DNA from: RYN-230 sp963770545
GTDB taxonomy: Bacteria > Actinomycetota > Actinomycetes > Streptosporangiales > Streptosporangiaceae
Reading direction: 5' to 3'
Assembly: GCA_963770545.1 (NCBI GenBank)
Contig: CAVYQF010000011.1
Coordinates: 510,758-574,757 of the forward strand
Length of the DNA: 64,000 nucleotides
Made by a program: the position numbers and the translations under genes. Below are positions 45,907 to 53,931 of this stretch, piece after piece (positions within the stretch are counted from its first letter, which is position 1; each line of letters opens with the position of its first letter). A model generated the notes under the pieces. The model was given only the letters and a program-made list of their open reading frames with translations. It did not search any database and was not told where the DNA came from.

Positions 45907-46250
45907 GGGTTGCGGGGCTTGGCCATCTCCGGCTCGGCCGTCTGCTGGCCGGCCAGGGCCGGGTCGATGAAGCGGTGGGTCACCCAGCGCTCCACCACGA
46001 AAGTCAGGATCGGGATGGTCCCCGCCAGCAGCATCAGCACCGTCGGCCCGATGGTCAGCCGCAGCCGCCGGGCCAGCAGCCAGGCGAAGACCAGGTAGAT
46101 GAGGTAGAGAATCCCGTGCAGCACGCCGACGTTGTTGGCGACCTCGGGGTGCCCGGCGATCTGCAGCGGGATGCCGACAAAGCACAAGACGATCAGCACC
46201 ACGCCGGTCACGTAGGCCATCACCCGGTAGCGGAGCACGGCTGCGCGCAC
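45903..46250 (-). CDS. DUF3817-family membrane protein
   Basis: 115 residues with three hydrophobic helices (YVTGVVLIVLCFVGIPLQIA, GILYLIYLVFAWLLARRL, TVLMLLAGTIPILTFVVERW). The HGILYLIYL and VERWVTHR segments match DUF3817 (YdzA-like). Function unknown. First gene of a three-gene overlapping set with two RNA-type methyltransferases. Confidence 0.85.
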   Translation of the reverse strand: MRAAVLRYRVMAYVTGVVLIVLCFVGIPLQIAGHPEVANNVGVLHGILYLIYLVFAWLLARRLRLTIGPTVLMLLAGTIPILTFVVERWVTHRFIDPALAGQQTAEPEMAKPRNP

Positions 46251-46285
46251 CGGCTTGCCTCCTCAAATTTTTGTCCAGGTTCCGC

Positions 46286-46714
46286 TCAGCGGAGCCCGTG
46301 CCACTTGCCGTGCCTGCTCGCCTCGGCGGTGAGCCGGGCCAGGTAGGCGTTGTAGGCGGCCAGTTCCTCGTCGTCGTCCTCGGCGGCGTCTGCCGCTCCG
46401 GCGTCCCCCGTGGCCAGGGCGGCCGCGCCGCCCCGGCCCGCGGGCAGCGCCACGTCGTCCAGGCCCTCGGCCTGGGCGGGCGGGCGGAACTCGTCCTTGA
46501 TCGTCTTGGCCCAGAAGACGATCACGAATATGGCGAAAATCGGCCACTCAAAGGTGTACGCCCAGCTCAGGGAGTTCCCGGACTCGGCGCGATGGAACTG
46601 CCAGTTGCCCAGGGCCAGCATGCCGAGGACAACTGCGACCATCAGTGCATGCCAGCCCAGCCACTTGGGCCGGAACAAGAACCGCCAGCGCGGGGCCGGG
46701 GTATCGCTGGACAT
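46286..46714 (-). CDS. Conserved small membrane protein
   Basis: 142 residues. WRFLFRPKWLGWHALMVAVV and LALGNWQFHRAES form a first helix that resembles the SURF1 N-terminus; a second helix follows (WPIFAIFVIVFWAKTIKDEF). The C-terminal half is acidic and Ala-rich and ends in LARLTAEASRHGKWHGLR. Similar proteins in actinobacteria are often mislabelled as regulators; a membrane role is more likely. It ends 36 bases before the DUF3817 gene on the same strand. Confidence 0.75.
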   Translation of the reverse strand: MSSDTPAPRWRFLFRPKWLGWHALMVAVVLGMLALGNWQFHRAESGNSLSWAYTFEWPIFAIFVIVFWAKTIKDEFRPPAQAEGLDDVALPAGRGGAAALATGDAGAADAAEDDDEELAAYNAYLARLTAEASRHGKWHGLR

Positions 46715-46862
46715 GCGAAGAGTCTAGTCTCGCCCGCCGAACCCAGGTGCCAGCAGCCCGCACGGGCGGCCAGGACGGGTTCCCGCAGACCCCGGCTCCC
46801 CGCGCTAACCCCACCCGACACGCTTCCCGGCCAGCCAATGCCGAGACATCCGGGCAGGTCAG

Positions 46863-46869
46863 TGATAAT
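46863..46869 (+). promoter_or_regulatory. -10 element of a leaderless gene
   Basis: TGATAAT ends 6 bases before ATG 46876, the spacing expected when transcription starts on the start codon. No ribosome-binding site lies between. Confidence 0.5.
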
Positions 46870-46875
46870 CGGTTC

Positions 46876-47223
46876 ATGTCCTTGACAGATCGACTGCGGC
46901 CGGGGCGGATCGGGCTGGCGGGACGGCTGCCCGCCCGCCTGGAGGATCTGCACGGGCCCGAACGGGGGGTCATCGTCCTGCCACGCCACCTGGCCTGGCC
47001 GGGGATGCGCGAATTCGACGTGGCCGACGACCGGCTCCGGCGCAGCATGTACGGAATCGTGCTGACCCAGGGCCGCCGCAACGACCTGGCCCGCTTCGTC
47101 AACCCGCGGCTGCTGACGCAGGACTGGCCGCTGCTGCGCTCCTCGCTGGACCCGAAGCTGCGGCGCTGGTGCGAGCGGCGCCTGCCGCTGCCGGGGCTGG
47201 CCAGCCCGCCCGGCCCCCGCTGA
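46876..47223 (+). CDS. Small hypothetical protein, probably leaderless
   Basis: 115 residues, Arg/Leu/Pro-rich, no membrane segment. Sequence landmarks are GVIVLPRHLAWPGMREFDVA, SMYGIVLTQGRRNDLARFVN and LDPKLRRWCERRLPLPGL. I do not recognise the family. The start is set by a -10 box 6 bases upstream. It precedes, by 27 bases, an amidohydrolase-ligase-MaoC operon on the same strand and may be its first gene. Confidence 0.65.
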   Translation: MSLTDRLRPGRIGLAGRLPARLEDLHGPERGVIVLPRHLAWPGMREFDVADDRLRRSMYGIVLTQGRRNDLARFVNPRLLTQDWPLLRSSLDPKLRRWCERRLPLPGLASPPGPR

Positions 47224-47250
47224 CTGCCCGGCGAGCGCCCGGAGGCCCCC

Positions 47251-48135
47251 GTGACCGCAGGCCTGGACCTGGACGCGCTGACCGCCATCGACGTGCACGT
47301 GCACGCGGAGGTCTCCAGCCGGGGCGGCGGCTCGCTGCCCGCCGAGCTGGAAGAAGCGTCCAGCGCCTACTTCAAGATCGCTGACCCCCGGCGCCCCACG
47401 CTCGGCGAGATCGCCGCCTACTACCGCGAACGGCGGATGGCCTGCGTGGTGTTCACGGTGGATGCCGAGGCCGCCAGCGGGCAGCCGCCGGTGCCGAACG
47501 AGGAAGTGGCGGAGGCGGCTGCGGAGCACCCGGACGTGATCATCCCGTTCGCCTCCATCGATCCGGCCCGCGGCCGGGCCGGCGCCCGGGAGGCCCGCCG
47601 CCTGGCCACCGGGCACGGCGTCCGCGGCTTCAAGTTCCACCCCAGCGTGCAGGGGTTCTTCCCGAACGACCGTTCCGCCTACGTCCTCTACGAGGTGATC
47701 GAGGAACTCGGCCTGCCTGCCGTCTTCCACACCGGGCAGACCGGCATCGGGGCGGGCGCCCCGGGTGGCGGCGGTATCCGGCTCAAGTACTCCAACCCGA
47801 TGCTGATCGACGATGTGGCGGCCGACTTCCCGGGGCTGACCATCATCCTGGCCCATCCCTCGTTCCCCTGGCAGGACGAGGCGCTGGCCGTGGCCACGCA
47901 CAAGCCGGGTGTGCACATCGACCTGTCCGGCTGGTCCCCGAAGTACTTCCCGCCGCTGCTGGTGCAGTACGCCAACTCGCTGCTGCAGGACAAGGTGATG
48001 TTCGGCTCGGACTACCCGTTGCTGACCCCGGATCGGTGGCTGGCCGACTTCGCGGAACTGCCGATCAAGCCACCAGTCCGGGACAAAATCCTCAAAACTA
48101 ACGCCGCCAGGCTGCTCGGCCTGGCCCCCGGCTGA
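47251..48135 (+). CDS. Amidohydrolase-family (PF04909) metal-dependent hydrolase
   Basis: 294 residues; GTG 47251 follows GGAGG. AIDVHVHAEVSSRG is the N-terminal metal motif HxH, GFKFHPSVQGFFPNDRSAY and LPAVFHTGQTGIG hold the third metal histidine, TIILAHPSFPWQDEALAVAT the fourth, and VMFGSDYPLLTPDRWLADF the catalytic Asp. The HVHAEVSSRGG start resembles enzymes paired with CoA ligases in aromatic or hydroxy-acid degradation. The next gene begins 12 bases on. Confidence 0.88.
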   Translation: MTAGLDLDALTAIDVHVHAEVSSRGGGSLPAELEEASSAYFKIADPRRPTLGEIAAYYRERRMACVVFTVDAEAASGQPPVPNEEVAEAAAEHPDVIIPFASIDPARGRAGAREARRLATGHGVRGFKFHPSVQGFFPNDRSAYVLYEVIEELGLPAVFHTGQTGIGAGAPGGGGIRLKYSNPMLIDDVAADFPGLTIILAHPSFPWQDEALAVATHKPGVHIDLSGWSPKYFPPLLVQYANSLLQDKVMFGSDYPLLTPDRWLADFAELPIKPPVRDKILKTNAARLLGLAPG

Positions 48136-48147
48136 GAGGAGCAGGCC

Positions 48148-49686
48148 GTGCCCAGCGAAGGGGTTGGCTCGTGGACCGCCCGCCGGGCCCGCAAGACCCC
48201 GGACGCGACGGCGATCCGGTACGCCGGCCGCACGCTGACGTACGCCCAGCTGGATGCCCGGGTCCGGCGGCTGGCCCGGGCCCTGCGCGGGCTGGGGGCC
48301 GGGCCAGGCTCCCGGGTCGCGTATCTCGGGCCCAATCACCCGGCCTTCCTGGAAACGATGTTCGCGACCTGGTCTGCCGGGGGCATCTTCGTGCCGCTCA
48401 ACATGCGGCTGGCCGGCCCGGAGCTGGCCTACCAGCTCGCCGACTGCGGGGCGGCACTGCTGGTGTACGCCCCGCAGCAGGCGCCGGTGGTCGCGGGCAT
48501 CCGCGGCGAGGCCCGGCCCGGGCATCTCGTCGCTCTGGCCGGGGCCGCCCCCGGTGAGCATGACTACGAGAGCCTGCTGGCCGGCCCGGCCGGGCCGGCC
48601 CGCCCCGGGCCCGCGGATGCCCCGGTCAGCCTGGAGGATCCCGGCCTGATCATGTACACCTCGGGCACCACGGGCCGGGCCAAGGGTGCGACGCTGACCC
48701 ACGCCAACATCACCTGGAACGCGATCAACGTGGTGGTGGACGCCGACTTCCGGTCCGATGAGGTCGCCCTCGCGGTGGCCCCGCTGTTCCATACGGCGGC
48801 GCTGAACATGCTGTGCCTGCCCACCATGCTCAAGGGCGGCGCAGTACTGATCGAGCCGGCCTTCGACCCGGCCAGGGTTCTGGAGCTGATCGCCCGCGAC
48901 CGGGTGACCTCGATGTTCGGTGTCCCCGCCATCTACGACGCGATAGCGGCGGACCCGGGCTGGGCCGGCGCGGACACCTCCAGCCTGCGCATGCTGCTGT
49001 GCGGCGGGGCCCCGGTGCCCGACGCCACCATCCGCCGCTACACCAGCCGGGGGCTGACCTTCATCCAGGGCTACGGGATGACTGAGACCGCCCCCGGGGC
49101 ACTGCTGCTGGACGCGGAGCACGCCCTGGCCAAGGCCGGGTCGGCCGGGGTGCCGCACTTCTTCACCGATGTCCGGGTGGTCGGGCCGGACGGGGCGCAG
49201 GCCGGGCCCGGCGAGCGGGGCGAGATCATCGTGGCCGGCCCGAACGTGATGCGGGGCTACTGGCGCCAGCCGGACGCGAGCGCCGCGGTCCTGGCCGATG
49301 GCTGGCTGCACTCTGGCGACGTGGGCACCACCGACGAGGACGGCTACGTCTTCGTGGTGGACCGCGTGAAGGACGTGATCATTTCCGGCGGGGAGAACAT
49401 CTACCCCGCCGAGGTGGAGAACGCCCTGCTCAGCCACCCTGCGGTCGCCGACTGCGGGGTGATCGGAATCCCGGACGGCCGGTGGGGTGAAGTCGGCCGC
49501 GCCGTGGTCGTGCTCCGCGCGGGGCACAGTGCGTCGGAGGCGGACATCCTGGGATTCCTCGATGGCCGCCTGGCCCGGTACAAGATCCCGAAGTCGGTGC
49601 GTTTCACCAGCGGCTTGCCGCGCACCGCCACAGGCAAGATCCTGAAGAAGCAGCTCCGCGAGACCCATGGAGGAACCCCCGCATGA
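48148..49686 (+). CDS. Acyl-CoA synthetase (long-chain fatty acid/aromatic acid-CoA ligase)
   Basis: 512 residues, full ANL length. LIMYTSGTTGRAKGATLTH is the P-loop signature, FIQGYGMTETAPGAL the A5 motif, and LHSGDVGTTDEDGYVFVVDR with KDVIISGGENIYPAEVE the hinge. The catalytic lysine is in TATGKILKK (FTSGLPRTATGKILKK). GTG start after GAGAGGAGC. It activates a carboxylic acid made or used by its operon partners; ATGA overlap with the MaoC gene. Confidence 0.92.
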   Translation: MPSEGVGSWTARRARKTPDATAIRYAGRTLTYAQLDARVRRLARALRGLGAGPGSRVAYLGPNHPAFLETMFATWSAGGIFVPLNMRLAGPELAYQLADCGAALLVYAPQQAPVVAGIRGEARPGHLVALAGAAPGEHDYESLLAGPAGPARPGPADAPVSLEDPGLIMYTSGTTGRAKGATLTHANITWNAINVVVDADFRSDEVALAVAPLFHTAALNMLCLPTMLKGGAVLIEPAFDPARVLELIARDRVTSMFGVPAIYDAIAADPGWAGADTSSLRMLLCGGAPVPDATIRRYTSRGLTFIQGYGMTETAPGALLLDAEHALAKAGSAGVPHFFTDVRVVGPDGAQAGPGERGEIIVAGPNVMRGYWRQPDASAAVLADGWLHSGDVGTTDEDGYVFVVDRVKDVIISGGENIYPAEVENALLSHPAVADCGVIGIPDGRWGEVGRAVVVLRAGHSASEADILGFLDGRLARYKIPKSVRFTSGLPRTATGKILKKQLRETHGGTPA

Positions 49687-50144
49687 GCACCGTCGTGAAC
49701 GGCCTGGACGAAATCACCGCGCTGGCCGGCGCCGACCTGGGACGCACCGGCTGGACGGAGGTGACCCAGGAACAGGTGAACTTGTTCGCCGATGCCACCG
49801 ACGACCACCAGTGGATCCACGTGGACCCGGCCCGGGCCGCGGCCGGGCCGTTCGGCGGCACGATCGCGCACGGCTACCTCACCCTGTCCATGGTCATCCC
49901 GCTGTTCGCCGAGCTCCTCCAGGTGACCGGGATCAGCATGGGCATCAACTACGGAGTGAACAAGGTCCGCTTCCCGGCGCCGGTCCCGGTCGGCGCGAAG
50001 ATCAGGCTGGCCGGGGTCATCGCCGCCGCCGAGCCCGTGGGTGACGGCGGCGCCGTGCAGTTGACCGCCGATGTCGCCGTCGAGGTGGAGGGGGCCACCA
50101 AGCCGGCCTGCGTGGCCCAGGTCATCTACCGCTACTACGCCTGA
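49683..50144 (+). CDS. MaoC-like (R)-specific enoyl-CoA hydratase
   Basis: 153 residues, single hotdog domain. VNLFADATDDHQWIHVDPAR contains the catalytic D...H pair of the hydratase-2 motif, followed by GTIAHGYLTLSMVIPLF. MSTVVNGLDEITALAGADLG is the typical start. It hydrates an enoyl-CoA, most likely one made by the preceding ligase. The start overlaps the ligase stop (ATGA). Confidence 0.93.
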   Translation: MSTVVNGLDEITALAGADLGRTGWTEVTQEQVNLFADATDDHQWIHVDPARAAAGPFGGTIAHGYLTLSMVIPLFAELLQVTGISMGINYGVNKVRFPAPVPVGAKIRLAGVIAAAEPVGDGGAVQLTADVAVEVEGATKPACVAQVIYRYYA

Positions 50145-50158
50145 GCCGGCGTGTGCAT

Positions 50159-50740
50159 CTAGGGCCCGGGATTGGCCCCGGCCGGGCCGCGGCGGTCCAC
50201 GGCTGCCCAGTCGGCGTCCCAGGCAGCCAGGCGCCGGGCGTCCAGCAGGCGGCGGCCGAGGACGCCCGTGCACAGCAGCAGGACCCCCCAGCACGGCGCG
50301 GCCATGGCCGCGGAGAAGGTGGCCTGGATCCTCGTCTGGGACCGGGTCACGGGACTGCGGCCCAGCAGGCCGGTGGGCCCGGCCCAGACGGTCACCCGGG
50401 TTCCGGCCCGGGTACCCGGGGGGACCCGGATCCGGCCGCGGTGCTCGGCCCCGTCCGGCGCCCGCCACCGGGCCGCCACCATGACGTCATACCCGTAGGA
50501 GAAAGGCGCACTGGTCACCAGCTGGGCCGACACCGGGCGCCAGCCTGCGCGCTCGGCATTGGTGGTCGTGAACGAGGTGGTGAAGGCCAGATGCCAGGCC
50601 GCCAGGACGATCAGGGGCGCGCCGAGCAGGAAGGCCATAGCCAGCCCGGCGATGATCGCGGCCTCGGCCCGGTCCGAGGCCCGGCGAAGCGGGTTGTGAT
50701 CGGGCCACAACCCGCGCACCACCCGGCCGGCTCGGCTCAT
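50159..50740 (-). CDS. Rv1733c-family membrane protein
   Basis: 193 residues. LWPDHNPLRRASDRAEAAII is the family's N-terminal pattern; two hydrophobic helices (about 27-50 and 148-166) flank an extracytoplasmic loop with beta strands (DVMVAARWRAPDGAEHRGRI, then RVPPGTRAGTRVTVWAGPTG). Function unknown; Rv1733c is a dormancy-linked antigen in Mycobacterium. Convergent with the MaoC gene 14 bases away. Confidence 0.83.
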   Translation of the reverse strand: MSRAGRVVRGLWPDHNPLRRASDRAEAAIIAGLAMAFLLGAPLIVLAAWHLAFTTSFTTTNAERAGWRPVSAQLVTSAPFSYGYDVMVAARWRAPDGAEHRGRIRVPPGTRAGTRVTVWAGPTGLLGRSPVTRSQTRIQATFSAAMAAPCWGVLLLCTGVLGRRLLDARRLAAWDADWAAVDRRGPAGANPGP

Positions 50741-50820
50741 CCTTCGACGCTGACCAGATCCGGGCGGGCGCGCATCCCCTCTTCAGGGTGATATTCGCCC
50801 CGGACCGCATCCTGGCCAGC

Positions 50821-50878
50821 CCTCCGGCTGCATGAGCTGGCCTGAGCGGCCGCAGGGGCGCCCAGGCCAGCCCGGAGG
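50821..50878 (-). terminator. Nested inverted repeat, terminator of the alpha-galactosidase gene
   Basis: GCTGGCCTG (50836-50844) pairs with CAGGCCAGC (50863-50871), and the flanking CCTCCGG (50821-50827) pairs with CCGGAGG (50872-50878) across a bulge. It lies just after the minus-strand stop at 50892. Confidence 0.6.
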
Positions 50879-50891
50879 CGGCAGTGTGGGC

Positions 50892-52664
50892 TCAGCGGTA
50901 CGCCCACGACCATTGCTGGTTGGCCTGCCCGTTACAGGTCCAGATCTCCAGCGGGGTGCCCGCCGCGGTGCTCGCGCCCGTGACGTCCAGGCACAGCCCG
51001 GACTGCTGGCTGACGATCGTCCCGTTGCTCGCCGCGGTCCACTTCTGGTTGGCGCCGCCGTTGCAGGGCCAGAGCTCCACCTTGGTCCCGGGTGCCGTCT
51101 CGTTGTTGTAGACGTCCAGGCACTCGGTGGCGCCCATGGTCCGCAGCTCACCGCCGGACGTGACCGAGAACTCCTGGTTGATCCCGCCGTTGCAGGGCCA
51201 GATCTGCTCCGCGGTCCCGGGGAAGTACACATAAGGCCCGGGGGTAGCGTCGCCGCGGGTGTCCAGGCACTGGCCGGACTGACCGCCGACCAGCTCACCC
51301 GTCCCGCCGGTGCCGGAGGCGGGCGTGGCCGAGATGAGGGTGACGCCACCGGGGGCGACGGTCGTGGTGAAGGTGCCGTTCACGGTGCCGAGCGAGGTGC
51401 CGGCCCACAGGTTGGTGACGTTGGCCGGGCCGGTCAGCCCCAGCTGGGGGAGTGACACGCTGAAGCTGTGACTGGCCGAGGCGTCGGTGTTGAACACGCC
51501 GATATCCCAGGTCCCGTTCTGCTGGCGCTTGTCGAAGACCTGCTCATTACCGCTGTTAATGACCCGGTCGGCGGGGATGCCGTCCTGGTCGACTGCGGTC
51601 ACGGCGCTGTTGTCCAGCAGGGCCAGGTCGCCGGAGTCTAGGTGGGTCAGGTCGGTGCCGAGGATCAGCGGCGCGCTGGCCAGGGACCACAGCGACAGCT
51701 GGGTCTGCCGCTCCGCCGCGGTCAGGCCGTCGTTGCTGCCGTTCCCGACCTCGATCGAGTCGTAGTCGTTCCAGCCGCCCGGACCGCCGTAGGGCTGCCA
51801 GCTCGCCGCGGCGCCGAACCGGGACTCCACGTTGCCCCAGTCGGTCAGCGGGTAGCTGCTGCCACCCGAGCCGCAGTAACACTCGATATCGCCGGTCGTG
51901 CGCCAGCCGTTGGCCAATGCTGACCACGTGGTGGCGTTAGAGATAGGAAGTGAATTGGACAGCTCCAGGGCCATCGGGCGGCCGGTCTGCTGCAGCGCCG
52001 CCGACCAGGCCTGCACGTCCGGGATATCGGACGACCCGACCCCGTCGAGCTTCACGTAGTCCACGCCCCAGGACGCGAACTCATCGGCCCAGGAGTTGAT
52101 GAACGCCTGCGCACCCGGCTTGCTGTAGTCGATGCCGGTCATGCCGCCGCAGTTGTAGTTGTTCTCGCCGGCGGTGGTGGCGATCTGACCGGAGGTGTAC
52201 GACGTGCCCTCGATGGGGGTGTTCTGCGCCACCGCCTGCTTGGAGATGCCCGGGGTCACGTACAGGCCGAACTTCAGGCCCAGGCTGTGCACGTAGTTCG
52301 CGACGACAGCAATGCCATTGGTGGAGCCGCTGGCCGGGAACTTCGTGGCGTCGGTGACCCAGCGGCCGTACTGGTCCACGTTCGGGCCCTGGCTGCCGGG
52401 GCACTGATACCAGAAATCGTCCAGGTTGACGTAGTCATAGCCGTGCGCGCTGAGCCCGCTGGACTTCAGGGCGCTGGCCTCGGCTTCGATCTTCGCCGCC
52501 GTGGGGTCGCTGCGCAGGAAACTCCAGCTGCTCCAGCCCATCAGCGGTGCGCTGACCGCCAGCCCGTTATTTTCCGCTAACGCCCGCGGTGCCGGGGTCA
52601 TGGCCAGCAGCATGCCTGCGGCGGCGACGAGCGCGGCCGCCAGGACTGCCCATCGTGATCGCAT
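50892..52664 (-). CDS. Secreted GH27 alpha-galactosidase with ricin-B (CBM13) domain
   Basis: 590 residues. Signal peptide at residues 1-30 (MRSRWAVLAAALVAAAGMLL...ALA). GH27 barrel follows: PLMGWSSWSFLRSDPT, YVNLDDFWY, VDYVKLDGVGSSD (nucleophile Asp) and GGWNDYDSIEVGNG (acid/base Asp), then a beta domain to about 440. The last 130 residues are one CBM13 trefoil with three Q-x-W-type repeats (QEFSV, QKWTA, QQWSW) and paired cysteines. It would remove alpha-galactose from plant galactomannan or oligosaccharides outside the cell. Confidence 0.95.
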   Translation of the reverse strand: MRSRWAVLAAALVAAAGMLLAMTPAPRALAENNGLAVSAPLMGWSSWSFLRSDPTAAKIEAEASALKSSGLSAHGYDYVNLDDFWYQCPGSQGPNVDQYGRWVTDATKFPASGSTNGIAVVANYVHSLGLKFGLYVTPGISKQAVAQNTPIEGTSYTSGQIATTAGENNYNCGGMTGIDYSKPGAQAFINSWADEFASWGVDYVKLDGVGSSDIPDVQAWSAALQQTGRPMALELSNSLPISNATTWSALANGWRTTGDIECYCGSGGSSYPLTDWGNVESRFGAAASWQPYGGPGGWNDYDSIEVGNGSNDGLTAAERQTQLSLWSLASAPLILGTDLTHLDSGDLALLDNSAVTAVDQDGIPADRVINSGNEQVFDKRQQNGTWDIGVFNTDASASHSFSVSLPQLGLTGPANVTNLWAGTSLGTVNGTFTTTVAPGGVTLISATPASGTGGTGELVGGQSGQCLDTRGDATPGPYVYFPGTAEQIWPCNGGINQEFSVTSGGELRTMGATECLDVYNNETAPGTKVELWPCNGGANQKWTAASNGTIVSQQSGLCLDVTGASTAAGTPLEIWTCNGQANQQWSWAYR

Positions 52665-52921
52665 CGGTCCTCCATCCAGGCCGGAACGCTCGGCGGCCGC
52701 CGCGTCGCCGCGCCCCGTCGCGCGGCGGTGCCCACCACCCCGGTGTCACCGGACGCTCGTCCTCGACGGTCACCCACGTTGGCGAACATGTCAACACATC
52801 CCGACAGAACCGATCAGAAAGCGCCGGCGCGGCCACCGGTCAGACCGGGGCCCAGGGGCCCGGGCCCGCGCCGCCGCCGGACCGGCCCCCTCCACAGTCG
52901 GCCCATGCGACTCGCGACAAT

Positions 52922-53236
52922 CCGGTCACCGGGGACGAGGTCGGCGACGCGGCGGATCTGGAGGTCCGCTGTGAGGTGGACGGGGCCGTGATGCAGCGCT
53001 CCCGCACCTCCGATCTGCTGTTCGGCCCGGCCGAGATCGCGGCCTACGCCAGCCAGGCCATCACCCTGCTGCCGGGTGACCTGCTGCTGACCGGCACGCC
53101 GGGCGGCGTGGGCAACGCCCGCCAGTCCCCGGTCTATCTGCAGCCCGGCCAGACGCTGCGCACCGTAATCGAGGACCTCGGCGAGTGCGTCAACCGCTGC
53201 GTCCCGGACGTGGCCGCCGCGAGTGTGTCAGGGTAG
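52922..53236 (+). pseudogene. 3' remnant of a fumarylacetoacetate hydrolase-family gene
   Basis: About 105 codons readable without interruption: TGDEVGDAADLEVRCEVDGA, MQRSRTSDLLFGPAEIAAYA, GDLLLTGTPGGVG and TVIEDLGECVNRC. These match the C-terminal half of FAH-family hydrolases, including the TGTPGGVG active-site segment. The N-terminal half, with the metal-binding glutamates, is absent; upstream in the same frame there is only Arg/Pro-rich sequence. A deletion has probably removed the front. 52665-52921 shows no other gene. Confidence 0.7.
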
Positions 53237-53240
53237 CTGC

Positions 53241-53906
53241 ATGCGCAAGTACGTGATCATGGGCGTGCCCGGCAGCGGCAAGAGCTCGCAGGCGTCGTGG
53301 CTAGCCCGGGACCTGGATCTGGTCCACATCAGCGTGGGCGACATCTTCCGCTGGAACGTGCAGCAGCACACCAAGATGGGCGCCCAGGTCCGGCGGATCA
53401 TGGCCGCCGGTGAACTGGTCGGGGACGACATGGCCGAGAAGGTGACCGCGCAGCGGCTCGCCGAGCACGACTGGAACTACGGGTTCATCATCGACGGGTT
53501 CCCCCGCAACGCCCCGCAGGCCGAGTTCTTCCTGGAGAGCTACGACATCGACGCGGTGATCCACCTTCACCTGCCCGACGCGGAGGTCCGCCGCCGGGTC
53601 CTGGCCCGCCGCCTGTGTTCCGGCTGCGGCATGGACTACAACCTGATCGAGGGCCGGCCCCAGGTCGAGGGCAAGTGCGACGTGTGCGGCGGCACCCTGG
53701 TGACCCGGGAGGACGACACCGAGGAAGCCCTCGTGGTCCGGCTGCGCGACTATCACGAGAAGACAGACCCCGTGCTCGCCATCTTCGCGCGCAAGGAGTA
53801 CGTCGTGCAGATCGACGCCACCAAGGACAAAGACCAGGTCCAGCAGGCGATCCGGGACGCGCTCGGGCTGCCCGCCTCCAAGCCGGACCCGTCCGACCGG
53901 TCGTGA
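53241..53906 (+). CDS. adk: Adenylate kinase with zinc-type lid
   Basis: 221 residues from ATG 53241; a GTAGCTG stretch lies before it, while an upstream start at 53223 is within the FAH remnant. P-loop MGVPGSGKSSQA, AMP site GDIFRWNV and DGFPRNAPQAEFF, and a lid with four cysteines (CSGCGMDY ... CDVCGG) that binds zinc. It is not in the usual ribosomal-protein operon (secY-adk-map), so it is likely a second copy. Its N-terminal half is closer to the general nucleoside kinase pattern. Neighbours are glycerate kinase and a PRPP synthetase-like gene. Confidence 0.88.
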   Translation: MRKYVIMGVPGSGKSSQASWLARDLDLVHISVGDIFRWNVQQHTKMGAQVRRIMAAGELVGDDMAEKVTAQRLAEHDWNYGFIIDGFPRNAPQAEFFLESYDIDAVIHLHLPDAEVRRRVLARRLCSGCGMDYNLIEGRPQVEGKCDVCGGTLVTREDDTEEALVVRLRDYHEKTDPVLAIFARKEYVVQIDATKDKDQVQQAIRDALGLPASKPDPSDRS

Positions 53907-53931
53907 CCCCCGCAGCCACCGCGGAGGCGCG

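Noticed and set aside
46642..49668. A 1008-codon open frame on the minus strand
   Set aside because: It runs antisense through the amidohydrolase and acyl-CoA ligase genes, which carry full catalytic motifs. Long shadows are expected at this GC content.
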